Part shown: positions 46,167 through 59,401 of the stretch, one piece after another | Numbering within the stretch: the first letter of the stretch is position 1 | Layout: each line of letters starts with the position of its first letter | DNA from: Xylona heveae TC161 | Taxonomy: Eukaryota; Ascomycota; Xylonomycetes; Xylonales; Xylonaceae | Assembly (NCBI RefSeq): GCF_001619985.1 | Contig: NW_017264197.1 | Coordinates: 496,001 to 560,000, forward strand | DNA: 64,000 nucleotides | Direction of reading: 5' to 3' | Translations under genes and position numbers: made by a program | Notes under the pieces: model-generated | The model's database searches: none | Told to the model about the DNA's origin: nothing | The model's input: only the letters and a program-made list of their open reading frames with translations

Positions 46167-47084
46167 GGGCGGTGCTATTACGCAGGGTGTCGCTGCACCC
46201 TAGCCTGGGAAAAGAGTTCTCAGAAGGATTCCGGGGAAATTAGAAGATTTAGACCAGTGAGGGCAGCCAGATATTAAGAGGCTAGTGAATTGGAGAAATA
46301 AAAGACAAATGACATGAAACACAGGACTCGGAGAATTATGAGGGAAAGAAAAGTCACAAGTTGTTGGTAGGTCGTCCCTGAATGCCTTCCCGGGGGAGGG
46401 AAGTGTAGTCCTTGTAACGGGTAATCGTTAGTGCGTACCAAGAGTTTCGAACTATTTCAACCTCCCTTGTACAGTCGAGGACAGCACTGTAGTACGGTAC
46501 CTCCACACTTATTTATAAACGGAGGTACTTTAGCGTACCGCTGCATATACCGTCGCCTTCCGGAGTAGGTACGTACCTAAGGTACTCTAGTGTTCGCTGG
46601 AGAACCCACCAAATCGCAAGCCAGGTAAGCAACAACGCAATCAGCAATCCCGTCCCCCTTCATGCGACCAGCCACAATATATGTTGCCATGGTTGCTTCG
46701 AACTCCTGGACGTAATAGACGTTGAGAAGCAGCAGATACACAATAATTGGAGTTTTTAGAGTGAGTCATTGCAAATGAGATTGAAGACACACCAAATACA
46801 TATAATCAAAAGTTGTTGTGATAGGGACTCCGCGCCGTGACTAAATCTCATGCAATCCTGAAGACGTGCAATGCATTCCAGTATGATTCGAATTCACTTT
46901 TAGTTTCTTGAAAAATACAATAAAGTCATTGATCACCGTTGAGGTGTCTTCTAAATCGCCCAACCTTCAAACGTACTCACGTCCTGCATCATTCAACAAC
47001 CGTGTTGAACCTCTACAAGCAGCTCATGCTACTAACGCCTCTTATTCAATCGTGAAACTGTAAGTGCCGGAGGCAGATATTTCT
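46167..47084. promoter_or_regulatory. Myosin V promoter region with TACCTAAGGTA motif cluster
   Basis: Between about 46,480 and 46,590 several copies of GGTACC-, TACCTAAGGTAC- and GTACGTACC-like words occur in both orientations. The same word family recurs at 51,465-51,540 and 52,187-52,260. The role is unknown. I see no gene in this stretch. Confidence 0.45.
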
Positions 47085-48828
47085 CTAATAAAGAATTCGG
47101 GTCTTTATGCAGGCTGAATGATCATCAGCATCTCGAAGTGTGAAGCACAGATTGCACACTTACAGTTCAAGCTTTCCAGTTCCTCATAAAGCTCTCGTAC
47201 ACCGTTGTGATCCACGTTGCTTATATCGGCCATCAAATAGGCGACCTAGCAATGTCAGGCTGAAAAGCCGAAAAGCTTAAAATCAATTTGAACAACTTAC
47301 GTCTCCTCTGCTATCGGTCATTTGCTTATCAACATTGTGATCTCCAAGGATTTCATTGACTAAAACCGGCTCAGCATTCATCTTGGAACAGTATTGAGAA
47401 TTTGGCAGTGCCAAACACAAAGGTTGATATACCTTTTCGCAGGACGCCAGGAATATTTTGGTGGATAAATATGACCTTTCATGGTTGGTTAGTTGAAGTG
47501 ACGAAAGACCGGCATTGGACCACCTACTCGGATATGGTCGGAATCCTCAAGGGTCAGTGAGCGAAGATTGACCTCAGGCATATTGACAGCTCCGAGAGTC
47601 ACACCTTCGTTTACATAGCGAACGAGCGCCTCACCAACCTCAATTCCGATGGCGCTTTGTGCTTCTTCAGTGCTTCCGCCAATATGCGGGGTAAGAATTA
47701 GATTTTTGAGACTCCGAAGGTCCTCGGCCCAAGTGTTAAGATCATTGTGGAAATAGTTTCCATTACCTGCAGGCTCGTTGGGGTAAACATCAAGCGCAGC
47801 GCCGGCAACTTTACCAGTCCGCATTGCGTCTATCAAAGCAGGAATATCAACAACGCTGCCGCGACTCGCGTTGATTAGGTAACTGCCGGTTCTCATCTGC
47901 TCGAACTGCTTTGGACCAATCATGCGTTGAGTCTCAGGCAGCTCGGGGACATGACAGGTAACGAAATCTGCTTCGCCAAGAAGCACTCCGAGATCCGGAA
48001 CTTGTTTAGAAGTACCCAAAGCCATGAGATTGACGATATCATAATAGATGACTGACATCCCCATGGCTTCAGCCAACACGGAGAGTTGGGATCCGATATG
48101 GCCATAACCGATTATACCTAGCAAACACATCAATAGGATATACATCATGCAGAACTGGGGAAAATTACCTAAAGTTTTTCCACGAACCTCCCAACATCCT
48201 TTGCTAACCTTGTTCCAGATCCCCTGATGAAGTTCATTTGAGCGATCCCCTAATTGGCGAGCCAGCGCAATAATTTCACCAATAACTAGCTCGGCAACAC
48301 TCCGGGAGTTACTGAAAGGAGAGTTGAAAACGGCAATTCCATGATCCGCCGCATACTGAAGATCAACCTGGTTCGTTCCAATGCAGAAGCACCCAATGAC
48401 AATCAAGTTTTTGGCCTCTCTGAGAACATTGGCAGTAAGTTTCGTTTTTGATCGGATCCCGATGACGTGAACATCACTGCAGAGAAAGTCAGAGTTTCAA
48501 GTGGGTAAGCATTGTGCATTTTTTAGACTGACCGAATCTTTTCGATCAGTTTGTCTTCAGGCAATGAAGACTTCAAGAATTCCACCTGATAGCCTTGCTT
48601 CAATAATATGTCCCGGCCCGTTTGATTGACGTTTTCCAAAAGCAATATCTTAATATCTCCGGTGTTAAATGGCTTCAGGTGCTTGACCGATGCCTTCCGT
48701 GCCCCGCTAAAGCTTGAAGGCGGGGACATAAAAGTGGCCGTAGGCGACGTGGATACACTCCGAGTTATCGAGACACGCCTTGAGTCAGCAGCTCGATCGG
48801 CCGGGATATCAAGAGCTGGCAAAACCAT
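47085..48828 (-). CDS. SER3: D-3-phosphoglycerate dehydrogenase
   Basis: It catalyses the first step of serine synthesis, oxidising 3-phosphoglycerate with NAD+. The start at 48828 (MVLPALDIPADRAAD) is preferred to the upstream in-frame ATG because the extra residues look like leader sequence. The substrate domain (KILLLENVNQTGRDILLKQG, IGIRSKTKLTANVL) is followed by the NAD site GYGHIGSQLSVLAEAMGM, the catalytic INASRGSVVDIPAL and TPHIGGSTEEAQ. A C-terminal ACT domain, split by introns, reads NEILGDHNVDKQMTDSRGD then VAYLMADISN. A last short intron at the end lets the protein finish SCIKTRILY, matching the usual family end. Yeast has two paralogues (SER3/SER33). Confidence 0.92.
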
Positions 48829-49752
48829 AGTGATTTGTTCCCACTTATGAAAATGATGAATAGTCTTGCACGAGGGCAGATGATTCACTTGCAAAAGGCG
48901 CCACTCCTCTTTTTAAGGTTCATTCAACTCTCGCATGTACACGGATCTAGGCGGCCTTTTAGCGTCTCGCGCCGATTTCGCAATCTGCAGCACGTGAGCT
49001 GACCAATAACACGAGACTAACCCTTGTGGAGAAGTTGCAAATTGCTATCGTACTCGGGGACGTTACGCAAGTCAAAAGAGCCACGATGCTAAGCCTAATA
49101 TTTGATATGCTAGCGATGATAACCACGAAGGAAATTTACTCTGGTCTTATTGACGCTATTATTGAACGTTATAGTGTGGGCGACGATGAACTCGGTCAAA
49201 TCTACAATCTTCCGCAATGACTTTTTTCAGAGCGATAACACGTGACAGCTGCCATGTTGGTCGCAAGTAGCTCCGCCGCCAGATTCCTGTCAAATTTGGT
49301 GGAAATCGTAGCGGCATGGCATATGGCCTGCTCCAGTACGGTTTCGGCATATCTTGGCAGTAAATTGTAACCTAAGGTATTGGCAAGCGGGAGCCAGCTG
49401 CCGTCAATGAATGTCTGCTTTCGCAAAATTCATCCTAGCAATTCAAGGCTGCGTTGAGCAAAGATGATAGAAGAGAAGTCAACCATCAATCGCGCAAATT
49501 AATACGAACAGGAAGGAAAGAGACCAGCTTCTCAATCAGGAGGGGACAAAAAACAACATGACTGGCAAGAAATACAAGCAGTCTAAAGACCGCAAACTTG
49601 GAGATAAAGAACGGCCCACGCCCGAGCATACTCGTCTCCCGGTCCAATTTCTCGGAAAAGTTAACCGATTTGAGCTCAGCGATCGCTATTATAAATCTCG
49701 GCAGGGAGATACTGAAACACTTCTCAACAGAAGAAGTCTAGCTTTTCAGCAT
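48829..49752. other. Spacer between serine and NAP1 genes
   Basis: It holds the SER3 promoter and the NAP1 3' flank. Short frames at 49026-49220 and 49202-49426 lack domains. Nothing else was recognised. Confidence 0.45.
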
Positions 49753-51187
49753 TTAACTTTGCTTGCACTCAGCAGCTTCTTGCTTTGGCTTAGAATTGTC
49801 ATCCTAGACACGATGTTAGGAGAGGATATAAAGGTGATCTGGATTCCAAAAACATACCTCATCTTCGGACTCATCATCCTCGTCACGATCTTCGCTGAGG
49901 TCATCCTCCTCATCATCCTCGTCCTCAAACTCACCATCATCCACATCCTCATCCAATTCTTCGAATTGCAAGGCCTCCCCGGTAAACCAGTCAATCGCTC
50001 GGGGAATGAGCTTCTCTTTGATGTCCTCTCCAAGTTGGTAGTCTAGCTCCAAACGCTCTTCAATATCCGAAGCGGCATCATCGTCATCCTCAGTAGGAGC
50101 TTTGGGGGGGGAGAAGAAGTTAAAGAAAGATTCCGTCGGAACAGTCTTTTTGACGACACGCGTCTGCTTTGTATCTAAGGGAGGATGAGCATTCGAAAAT
50201 ACGAAAGCGATGAAATTGGCAAAACCCACTCTTGTTTCTTTGCTTCTTACTCTCTATCCGAACCGTGAGGTCTTTTCCGGTCTTCCAGTCGATCTTATCG
50301 CCTTCGGCGTGATCGTAAATGAAATCACCACCATATCCACTTTCCTCCTGGTAAAAATAGGTCTTGCTGATAGTCTTGTTTGCGAAAAATTCGTTTGGCG
50401 AAAACTCAAAGATCAGGCGGAAACCCGGGCGGTCTAAATACTCCATGCGCACGTCAATGAGGTATTTGAGAGCTGCCTCGTCCCGGTCCGTGATCATCTC
50501 GGCAAGTGAGATTTGATTCTTCATAGATGACAGCCAGAATTCTGGAATTCCGGCCACAGCCTCCGAAGCTTCCTCATTCTTCTCGTCTGTTGAGCCGACA
50601 TGTTTCTCCAGTTCTTCGTCTCCTTCTTCACCAGCCTGCACCTCTTCAGAAGTAGGTTCCTCCAATCCATTAACGATCTTGGAGCGTTTTTCATAGAGCG
50701 GTGTGAATTTTGCAAAGTACTTCTTTTCAAGTTGAAGAACTTCCTCTTGAAAGGCGGCTTCCAACTTGGAGTGCTCCTTCTGAACTCCCTTCAATCCAGC
50801 GACGCGACGGCGGACTGGTGCAGGAAGCGACTCAATGTAACCAGAAGAGCGGCCCACAAGCGATCCAAGTTTCCCCTGAATCATAGAGACTAATTTGGGG
50901 TTTTGTGCGAAGATAGACGCGGCTGCGGTGCGGTCAAAATCTTCTATGGAGAAAATTAGCGAAATGCCTCGAGATTTAGTTGATATCAAATAGATCGCAG
51001 ACCTTCCGAGATACTAGACACGCCCGGCTGCTGCGCGTGAGAAGATATAGGGGCATTATTTGCAGGAGTATTCTGAGGTGTCCTGAGTGGCAAGTTTAGC
51101 AAAAGATATCCTACCGTCGAAACGTTAGAGGATCACTCACGGCGCAGGCTGCAGGTCAAGTCTTTTATTGCGGATTGGTTCCGACAT
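49753..51187 (-). CDS. NAP1: Nucleosome assembly protein NAP1
   Basis: It is an H2A-H2B chaperone that also binds cyclin and helps nuclear import. The start exon ([16 protein letters not shown]) is at 51187. A second small exon ([17 protein letters not shown]) precedes the body. The long dimerisation helix and earmuff fold follow: [57 protein letters not shown] and [12 protein letters not shown], then [12 protein letters not shown] and [13 protein letters not shown]. The acidic tail is rich in Asp and Glu, and a final short exon ends EAAECKQS at 49753. The complementary strand is open through the acidic tail but is a shadow. Confidence 0.95.
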
Positions 51188-52505
51188 ATTTACGAGGTTA
51201 TCAACGAAATCCTCAAGATCCCAAGGTCAGGTTGGTGGTAATCTCAAGATCTCGAGGCAGTAAGCGGTGAGCGTTTTGATGGAGGTTGAGGCGTCGTTGA
51301 GGAAATTCTTTGAGTGCAACTGACGACGCTAAGTAAGCATTCCCCTGCGGGCAGAGCATACCCCAACCTGACTACGGGACGCGATACTTACCAGAGTAGT
51401 TCCGCTTCTCCCAAGGCGGATTATTTGTGTATTCCTATCACGGAAATTTTGGTATGAAGCTGCCTACCGTACTACTCTACTGTAGGTAGGTACCTTAGGT
51501 ACCGTAGATACCTACCAAATGTACCTCAGGTAAGGCACCGGGAGATTATGGTATGAATGGTCAAGAAATACATCTAGGATACTTGAAGTTGTATGCTGCT
51601 ATCTGATGCTCTTTGCCCTCCTCGGTATAGCACGCCTCCTTGTCACTTAATTATTCGAGAATGATACGAGCACTGAGCGCATCAGAATTTGATTTGCCGA
51701 ACTTGGGCGATATCTCATGAATTTGACTAGTTGTGTATGTATAATACGGATCACAAGGTAGCATAGCAACAGTCATCTTCTTGGGTAATGTCATAAATAA
51801 ATTTATGGATAATATAGCAGATATGGCAGCTTTAGGTTAGTTTTATCTACCTTACCCACCTAGTATAACTTATGTTACTGTGGCTTCTTTTCCAGTTGAA
51901 TCAATTGACCTGTGTACCATAAAAAGGTAGTCGCCCAAGACAACATGGTTGTCATATATATAATGCTTAAATTACTTCATTTACCAGAATCTTTATCATG
52001 TCAAATACCCTACTGCTGATGGCCGGGACTGGTTCCGTTCAATGCCGTAGCTACCTTATGCTTTTCTACCTCGGTACTCCGATAGCAGCCTTTGCGTCAG
52101 TCTGAAGGGTCGTCTGTTCGCTGTTGTCTGCTATCGCGACGGTGTCGACCGCATGACCGAGGCGGACCTGTGGAAATATCGCCTGAAATATACCTACCGT
52201 ACCTATAGGTAAGGTGCCTAAGGTATAGGTAACTTCGTACTCTGATAGTACCGAGGACAGAATACGGAGTAGACGAACTTCCGTACTCTTCATTCGTACT
52301 ATAGTTACGTTACCCAATACCAACATGCTTTGACCACTCAAACCAGCAGCTGCAACTAGCGCATTCTACCTAGCGTAAGCGATGTGCAGCGAGTTATGTT
52401 TCCTATCTTATCTCTTTCAGCGTTTGAGATACTTGATAATGTTCGCATAATTGTTCATTTGCTTCCTTTAATAATCTCAGATGCACGAATTTTTGATCGC
52501 GCAGC
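51188..52505. promoter_or_regulatory. Divergent promoter region, NAP1 and P5B ATPase, with motif clusters
   Basis: No gene was recognised. Words such as GGTACCTTAGGTACC (51,487-51,505) and CCTACCGTACCTATAGGTA (52,194 onward), with CTAAGGTATAGGTA, form two tight clusters, partly self-complementary. They resemble the cluster upstream of the myosin gene. Confidence 0.5.
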
Positions 52506-55500
52506 ATGGATGTGGAGAATCCACTTATCGGCAGTGATGGGAGTCCTGAATTCTATCATGATGGAGAAGCATCAGTCAATAGACACAGCCAAATATATCG
52601 GCGTGGCTCAAATCTCAGCGAGTCAGTCTTGTTTCGATTCGTTTCAACGATCATTATCTAACTTATATGAAGGACAAGTTTTGTCTCTAACGTTGAGATG
52701 GCTCATGATGAGGTGCAAGGCGTGCACTTGTATTTTCAGAGCAAGGGCTAACGATGACATATAGGTTTTTGCTGGCCCGATGCCAGAAAGCGTGCCAAGT
52801 AGTATATCATCTTTCGCTCATCGCAGAAACAGAGCTGATTCAACTGCCGCGAGCTTTACGTACCTTGATATGAACGAACAGCAAGACTGGGATATCGGCG
52901 GTACAGAAATTGATGGCGATCAAGAATATGGGTTTGAAGAATGTGATGTTGATTTGGAAGCTTGCAATCTCTCCCACCCGCGCCGCAAGTCCTCAACATA
53001 CTCAGGAATTTCACCCGAAGATCCTCTATTGCGGCGCCATATATCTACAACGACAGACGCCAGTGGTGTTGGACGCGGGCATCGAGTCAGTCAAAAGATA
53101 TACATTCTGACCGAGGATATGACCATTGTAGTTGCTGGGTTTTCGACGAACGTTATTGGCTCTATTATTTACTTTTCTCTCTGCATACTTTCTTTCGGTT
53201 TAGCATATCTCCTATTTAAATGGCTTCCGCGATGGAAGATATTCCTTGTGGGCTCTGCTTCTCCTCTCCGAGATTGCTCGTGGGTAGTAATAGAGGTTCG
53301 TACATTTAACAAATCTTTTTATGGGATGTGGACTGAATCAATAACAGAACCAATGGGGAGAGTTGTCTCTACATGATATATCGAAGCAGTCATACGGGCG
53401 TCCTTTATCGACAGTTTTCATGTCCCAAGAGAAAAGTCCCATCGGCGATGAAGAATATGACGAAGAAGACCCAATAATTGATTATCTTCGGTCCATAAAT
53501 TATCGCTATGTCACGTTCTTCTACCATCCTTTGAACGGTAAATTCGTACTTTCCAACGACTGGAAAGACCCAAGTTGGACTGATGTTCGGTCTGTCCGTG
53601 CTGGGCTTGATGGAGAGGAAAGGGATATTCGTGAGAGGATTTTCGGAAGAAATGTCATTGAAATTGAAGAGAAGACCCTTTTCCAACTCCTTGTTGATGA
53701 GGTTTGAACAAGCATTCCGCATTCATGAAATTTGTGACTCACATTCTCAGGTCCTCCACCCTTTCTATATTTTCCAGATCGCTAGCTTGATTCTTTGGTC
53801 TCTTGACGAGTATTATTATTATGCGGCTTGCATCTTCGTTATATCTGTCGTCAGTATCGCTACCACGCTCATGGAAACAAAAGCTGTAGGGCTCATATCT
53901 TTTCATTGCTGGTTTGATGCTAATTGTTAGACAATGCGCCGTCTCCATGAGATTTCGAGATTTGAATGCGATGTTCGGGTTTTGCGAAATGGGTTTTGTA
54001 CGTAAAAGAAGTACTAGGACAAGTGCGTTGCTAATGATTAGCAGGGAGACATGTTTCATCCGGAGAACTTGTTCCTGGCGACGTCTACGAAGTCACTGAC
54101 CCGTCACTCACCCAGTTCCCTTGTGATAGTCTCCTCTTATCTGGCGACTGTATAGTAAATGAAAGCATGTTGACAGGTATTTGAACGGCACTTTCAAATT
54201 GAGATTGCAATACTTACACTCCGTTCTCCAGGAGAGTCAGTTCCGGTGTCTAAAACTCCTGCTACCAATGAATCGCTTCATAACCTGGATCCTGGATCCT
54301 CTTCCATACCGTCTGACATTGCAAAGCACTTTCTGTTCTCCGGCACAAAGATCATAAGAGCTCGGCGCCCGCAAAATGATAAAGACGACGAGGGTGTCGC
54401 ACTTGGCTTGGTAGTGCGAGCTGGGTTTAACACAACAAAAGGCGCCCTCGTTCGTTCCATGCTTTTCCCAAAGCCGTCTGGTTTCAAGTTCTACAGAGAC
54501 TCATTCCGGTACATATCTGTCATGGCTGGAGTAGCACTGCTGGGATTTATTGCTTCATTTATCAACTTCATTCGCTTGAAAGTAGGTGCACTGTTTTCTC
54601 GTTTGCTCAATTCATGTTGTCGCATTTTCTTTCGCTTTCTTCGCAAATTAACCTCATTTTTAACTCTTCCTCCCTGGCCTCCTCTTTCTTTAGAAAACCT
54701 CACCTCCTCCTCCCGCGGCAAAGGCCTGGTCTCGTTCTTACTTTCTCTTCCCCACTATTTCAATTTTTATTTCAATCTCATTCTGTCTTCTGCTTTTTTT
54801 CCTTTTCGATATTCTCTTTCCCCTTTTCTGTGATATTCGTGGAGTGTCATTTACCTGACCAGAGTAAACTAGCTCGCCTGGCATCTTGTCATCGTCCGAG
54901 CCCTTGATTTGATCACTATAGTTGTACCCCCAGCGCTTCCAGCTACGCTCACTATAGGAACCAATTTTGCATTGTCTCGATTAAGGAAGAAAGGCATATT
55001 TTGTATAAGCCCACAGAGGTTGGTACTATTTCATTTCCGCTTCATGTCATTAGTTTTAGACTTAGCTGACATTACACAACAAATTAGAGTAAATGTTGGG
55101 GGAAAGCTTGATATCGTTTGTTTCGATAAGACAGGAACACTTACAGAAGATGGGCTTGATGTCTTGGGTGTCCGCGTAGTGCAGCGTCCCACAAAAAGGT
55201 TTGTCTCTCGGTACCAGCTTCTGTACTGTCATGTTAATACTGTCCAGGTTTAGTGACCTTCTCTCGAGCCCGTCTGTTATTCTGCCTGGTTCTTTTCGTG
55301 AACATGATCCAACACTCGATTACGACTTTCAAAAAATCATTTTGTACACAATGGCTACATGTCATTCTCTTCGATCAGTTGATAAAGAACTTGTTGGCGA
55401 CCCGCTAGATATCAAAATGTTTGGGTTCACGGGTTGGTCTTTCTCAGAAGGTGACCAGAAATCGGCTGTAATGGAAGAGGATGGTCAAAACCGGCTTTCG

Positions 55501-57790
55501 CCTTCAGTTGCCCGACCACCGGATGGATTCGAGCCAGATCAGATGACCAGCGTAGGTGTTCCCATTCTCGAGACTTAGGACAGCAATAACACGTAATGCA
55601 GGGCCAATCGCTGGAGCTGGGCATTTTAAAATCATTCGAATTCGTTTCCCAGCTTCGAAGAGCCAGCGTTGTCGTCAGACGGTTCGGAGCGACTGGGGGC
55701 GATATATACGTCAAAGGTGCTCCAGAGTGCATGAAGGACATCTGCCGTGCTGAATCTTGTAAGTTCTGCCTTTTTTGTACATTCTTTGGACAAGATCGCT
55801 GAATTTTACCCGCAGTTCCTATCGACTATGAGAATCTTTTAAATTATTACACACATCGGGGCTTTCGCGTTATTGCGTGCGCTACGAAGCACATTCCGAA
55901 GCTTAACTGGGTCAAAGTGCAGAAAATGAACCGTTCAGAAGCTGAATCATCTCTAACCTTCGTCGGGTTCATTATATTTGAAAACAAACTCAAGTCAAAT
56001 ACCACGGAAATTCTTAAAGAACTTGGCAGTGCAGGTATTCGCCGGGTTATGTGTACTGGCGATAATATCTTAACGGCAATCAGTGTTGCTAGAGAGTGTA
56101 GCCTCATTGACGAAACTGCTCATTGCTTTGTCCCACGGTTTCTCGAAGGTAAATGGATTTATTGTACTTTTACATGAAGGATGAAACTCACAAACTAAAA
56201 GGTGACTGCACTTCACCAAACGCGAGACTCGTCTGGGAAAGCGTGGATAATCCTAACTACCGCTTAGACGAGTACACTTTGAAGGTAAGGTTGGCAGCAT
56301 CTTGACTAAACCTAATAATATGCTGACAAAATTTATAGCCTCAATCACCACCACCCCAAAGTGACGCTTCTCTTCCGTATGACATCGTGAACCTCCGTAA
56401 CTATAGCGTGGGAGTGAGCGGCGATGTGTTTCGCTGGATAATTGACTACGCACCTGAAGAGATTGTCAAAAGGGTAATTATCTCGTCATTAGTTCAGGTC
56501 GCACAGAAACTAATCCTTGTGATCTTAGATGCTTGTTTGCGGGGAAGTGTTCGCTCGCATGTCACCAGACGAAAAACACGAGCTGGTTGAAAGACTTCAG
56601 AGTTTAGAATACAGCTGTGGGTTTTGCGGCGATGGCGCAAATGACTGCGGTGCTTTGACTGCGGCAGACGTTGGCATCTCGTTGTCTGAAGCCGAGGCAT
56701 CAGTTGCTGCACCATTCACCAGTAGAGTCTTTGATATATCCTGCGTTCCAGAGGTAATCAGGTAAGATCGAGAGTCGTCAATTTATTCTATCAATTATAT
56801 CGTTAAAGCTAAATGGAATCAGGGAAGGCCGAGCGGCTTTGGTTACGAGCTTCAGTTGTTTCAAGTACATGAGCATATATTCAGCGATACAGTTTACATC
56901 TGTGAGCTTTCTCTACGCGTCGGCGTCCAATCTAGGAGATTTCCAGGTAAGTTTGACAAGCTGAATGTGACGTGTAAATTTGACTTAACCGAATTAGTTT
57001 CTGTTCATTGACTTACTGCTCATTTTACCCATTGCAATATTCAGTAAGTGGTCTCTAAATGGACAGAGGAAGACATCTGACGATTTTACAGTGGGCTGGA
57101 CTGGGGCATATCCTACCCTTTGCCGCAAGAGACCAACAGCAAGTCTTGTGTCACGCAAAGTTTTAACTCCTTTGCTCGGCCAGATATCATTGTGCGTTCT
57201 CATTCAATTTATTGGATTTGAATATGTGCGGAAACAACCATGGTTTGTCAGCTCTCAAATCTGGCGTGATGGCATGGATTAACTTATCATGACTACTAGG
57301 TTTGTGCCGCCGCAGATTGACCATGAAAAATCAAATGTACGAAACTCAGAAAACACAACACTATTCCTTACTTCCTGCTATCAATACACATTATCAGCGA
57401 TAGTTCTGAGTGTGGGCCCGCCTTTTCGACAATCCATGGCTTCCAACGGTAAGCTCCCACTACAAAGCGTTGTGTCATTATCTAACTTATATGACTAAAG
57501 TACCGTTGGTTATCACCTTGGTTATTGCGACCTTGCTCTCCACTTACATGCTTTTTGATCCTGCTAAGTGGCTCTTCGATTTTATGGATCTCACTGTGCT
57601 GTCGATGCCCTTCAAAGCATTTGTGCTAGCACTCGCCCTGTCTGGTTTTGCCTGTTCCTGGCTAGCGGAGAGGTGGGTGTTCCCGCATTTAGCGAGCGCG
57701 ATCGGCAAGGCGAAGACGGCTCTCCTCCCTTTGCCGCCCAAAAAGCGAAAGGAGTACAAAATATTGAAGGACGAAATGTGCCAGTCGTGA
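52506..57790 (+). CDS. YPK9: P5B-type ATPase, YPK9/ATP13A2 family
   Basis: This endolysosomal or vacuolar polyamine-transporting P5B ATPase has many introns. A likely first exon at 52506 ([16 protein letters not shown]) leads to [18 protein letters not shown]. The P-type elements appear in order: actuator loop SMLTGES, the P5 signature [16 protein letters not shown] in a membrane helix, phosphorylation site [12 protein letters not shown], nucleotide-domain KGAPECM, the hinge CTGDN and [19 protein letters not shown]. Transmembrane segments follow, with the C-terminal helices near 57,500-57,660. The final stop is at 57790. One intron at about 54,583-54,870 is unusually long and pyrimidine-rich compared with the others. 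The first donor (TCA|GTCTTG) is weak, so the first junction is uncertain. Confidence 0.93.
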
Positions 57791-58161
57791 GTTGCTATCA
57801 ATCGAGCGTGTTGGTTTTGGATTGAAAGGAGAAACAGGGTTAGGCCAGCTGGCGGTTGTATATAAGTGTATAACGTAACCATTAATTTATCTTTGGCAAC
57901 AAATAGTAAGGATCTATGCAGCCAGCGAGTGTAGGATATTTTTCATGACGTCAACATATTGGAGATCGATCTCAATTCACGATGCAAATGGGGAGGAGCT
58001 GCAAAATTGACGATGCCCGATGGCTCCAAAATACAACACTTTGACTTGTGACAGATTACAGAAGAGAGGGCTACTTCAGGCTCACCTAAATCATACAGAC
58101 GCAACTGCCTGCATTCGGTCCCATATGATCCTTCATTTGTCAAGAAACTACATGGATACAG
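57791..58161. other. Spacer and possible unresolved first exon
   Basis: The methyltransferase reading frame opens after an acceptor (ATACAG) at 58,161 without an ATG. A first exon should lie in this stretch, but I could not choose one. Confidence 0.4.
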
Positions 58162-59401
58162 GTACGGGATCATCGTGAACTGGATAATCGATATTGTATT
58201 AACGATGCAGACTGGCTCATTGACGGCGGTTTTCTGCCGGAGTTTGTCATACGGCTAGGAATTCGGCGCCAATTGAGAGACCGTATCGAATGCCTTAAGA
58301 GTGCCTCCACAGCGGAACAATATGCGCGAAAGATGGATTACATTGACCAAAGTCGCAATAATCAAATTGCAATTCATACTCATAAAGCCAATACACAACA
58401 TTACGAAGTCGACGCAGGCGTGCTTGCTGCATGTCTCGGGCCACGGATGAAATACTCATGTTGCCTGTACCCTACAGGAGCTGAGAGTTTAGGTGAAGCA
58501 GAGTCGGCTATGCTCGACAGCTATATACACAAGGCTGATTTAAGGAACGGTCAAAAAATCTTGGATTTAGGGTAAGTACCAGCATGGGTGAAAACAATAC
58601 AACAGTTGTCTGATAGAGTGGAAATAGCTGTGGCTGGGGATCTGCTGCACTTTATTTTGCGCACAAGTTTCCGAACGCCCACGTCGTCGCTTTATCAAAT
58701 TCGAAATCTCAAAAAGAATTTATTGAACAGAAGGCTTTGAACGCTGGATTGACCAATCTCAAAGTTTTGACAGCTGATGTGGCAATTTATGAATTGGAAA
58801 GGAATTACTTTGATCGAATTATATCAATTGAGCTCTTCGAGCACATGAAGAATTACGAGAGCTTGCTTCAAAAGCTCTCTGGTGCATTGACGGTTGGGGG
58901 AAAGCTTTTTGTGCACCTTTTCTGTCACAAGAATACACCCTACGACTTCGAAGATGGCTGGATGAGTCAAAACTTCTTCACTGGTGGGACAATGCCATCT
59001 GCAGACTTGCTTCTCTACTTTCAGAAGGATCTTACCCTTCGACATCAGTGGTGGATTTCGGGCACGCATTACGCCAGGACATGCGAGGTAAGCAGGGGAT
59101 AGTTCTTCACTTTGATTTTTTTTTTTTTTATATTTCATTCCGAATAATCTCTTTTATTTTCCTTTCAATCCTCACCCTTTTTCTTGGAAGTAGGGCTAAA
59201 AGAAAATAGGATTGGCTTTCAAAATTGTGCCGCAATCGAGTTGATGTATGGCCGCACTTAGTTTCAACTTACGGCTCTGAGAACGCCCTCGTCTGGTATC
59301 GAAGGTGGCAAGTCTTTTATATGGCCTGCGCGGAATTATTTGCTTTTGATGGAGGTGAAACTTGGGGAGTATCGCATTATTTATTTGAAAAGACAAAGTA
59401 A
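58162..59401 (+). CDS. CFA-like SAM-dependent methyltransferase
   Basis: This is a member of the cyclopropane-fatty-acyl-phospholipid synthase / coclaurine N-methyltransferase-like family (SAM-dependent). Exon from 58,162: [20 protein letters not shown], then [20 protein letters not shown]. The SAM-binding motif is split by an intron: GQKILDLG then [20 protein letters not shown]. Downstream are [42 protein letters not shown] and [13 protein letters not shown] in the last exon, which starts at 59,210 and ends MACAELFAF...SHYLFEKTK at 59401. The true substrate is unknown; fungal copies may act on lipids or on small amines. The N-terminal exon is unresolved. Confidence 0.85.

Noticed and set aside
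49558-50046. Plus-strand 162-aa frame with apparent membrane helices
   Set aside because: It is the reverse complement of the acidic tail of NAP1; GAT/GAG-rich coding DNA reads as Ile/Leu/Val-rich on the other strand.
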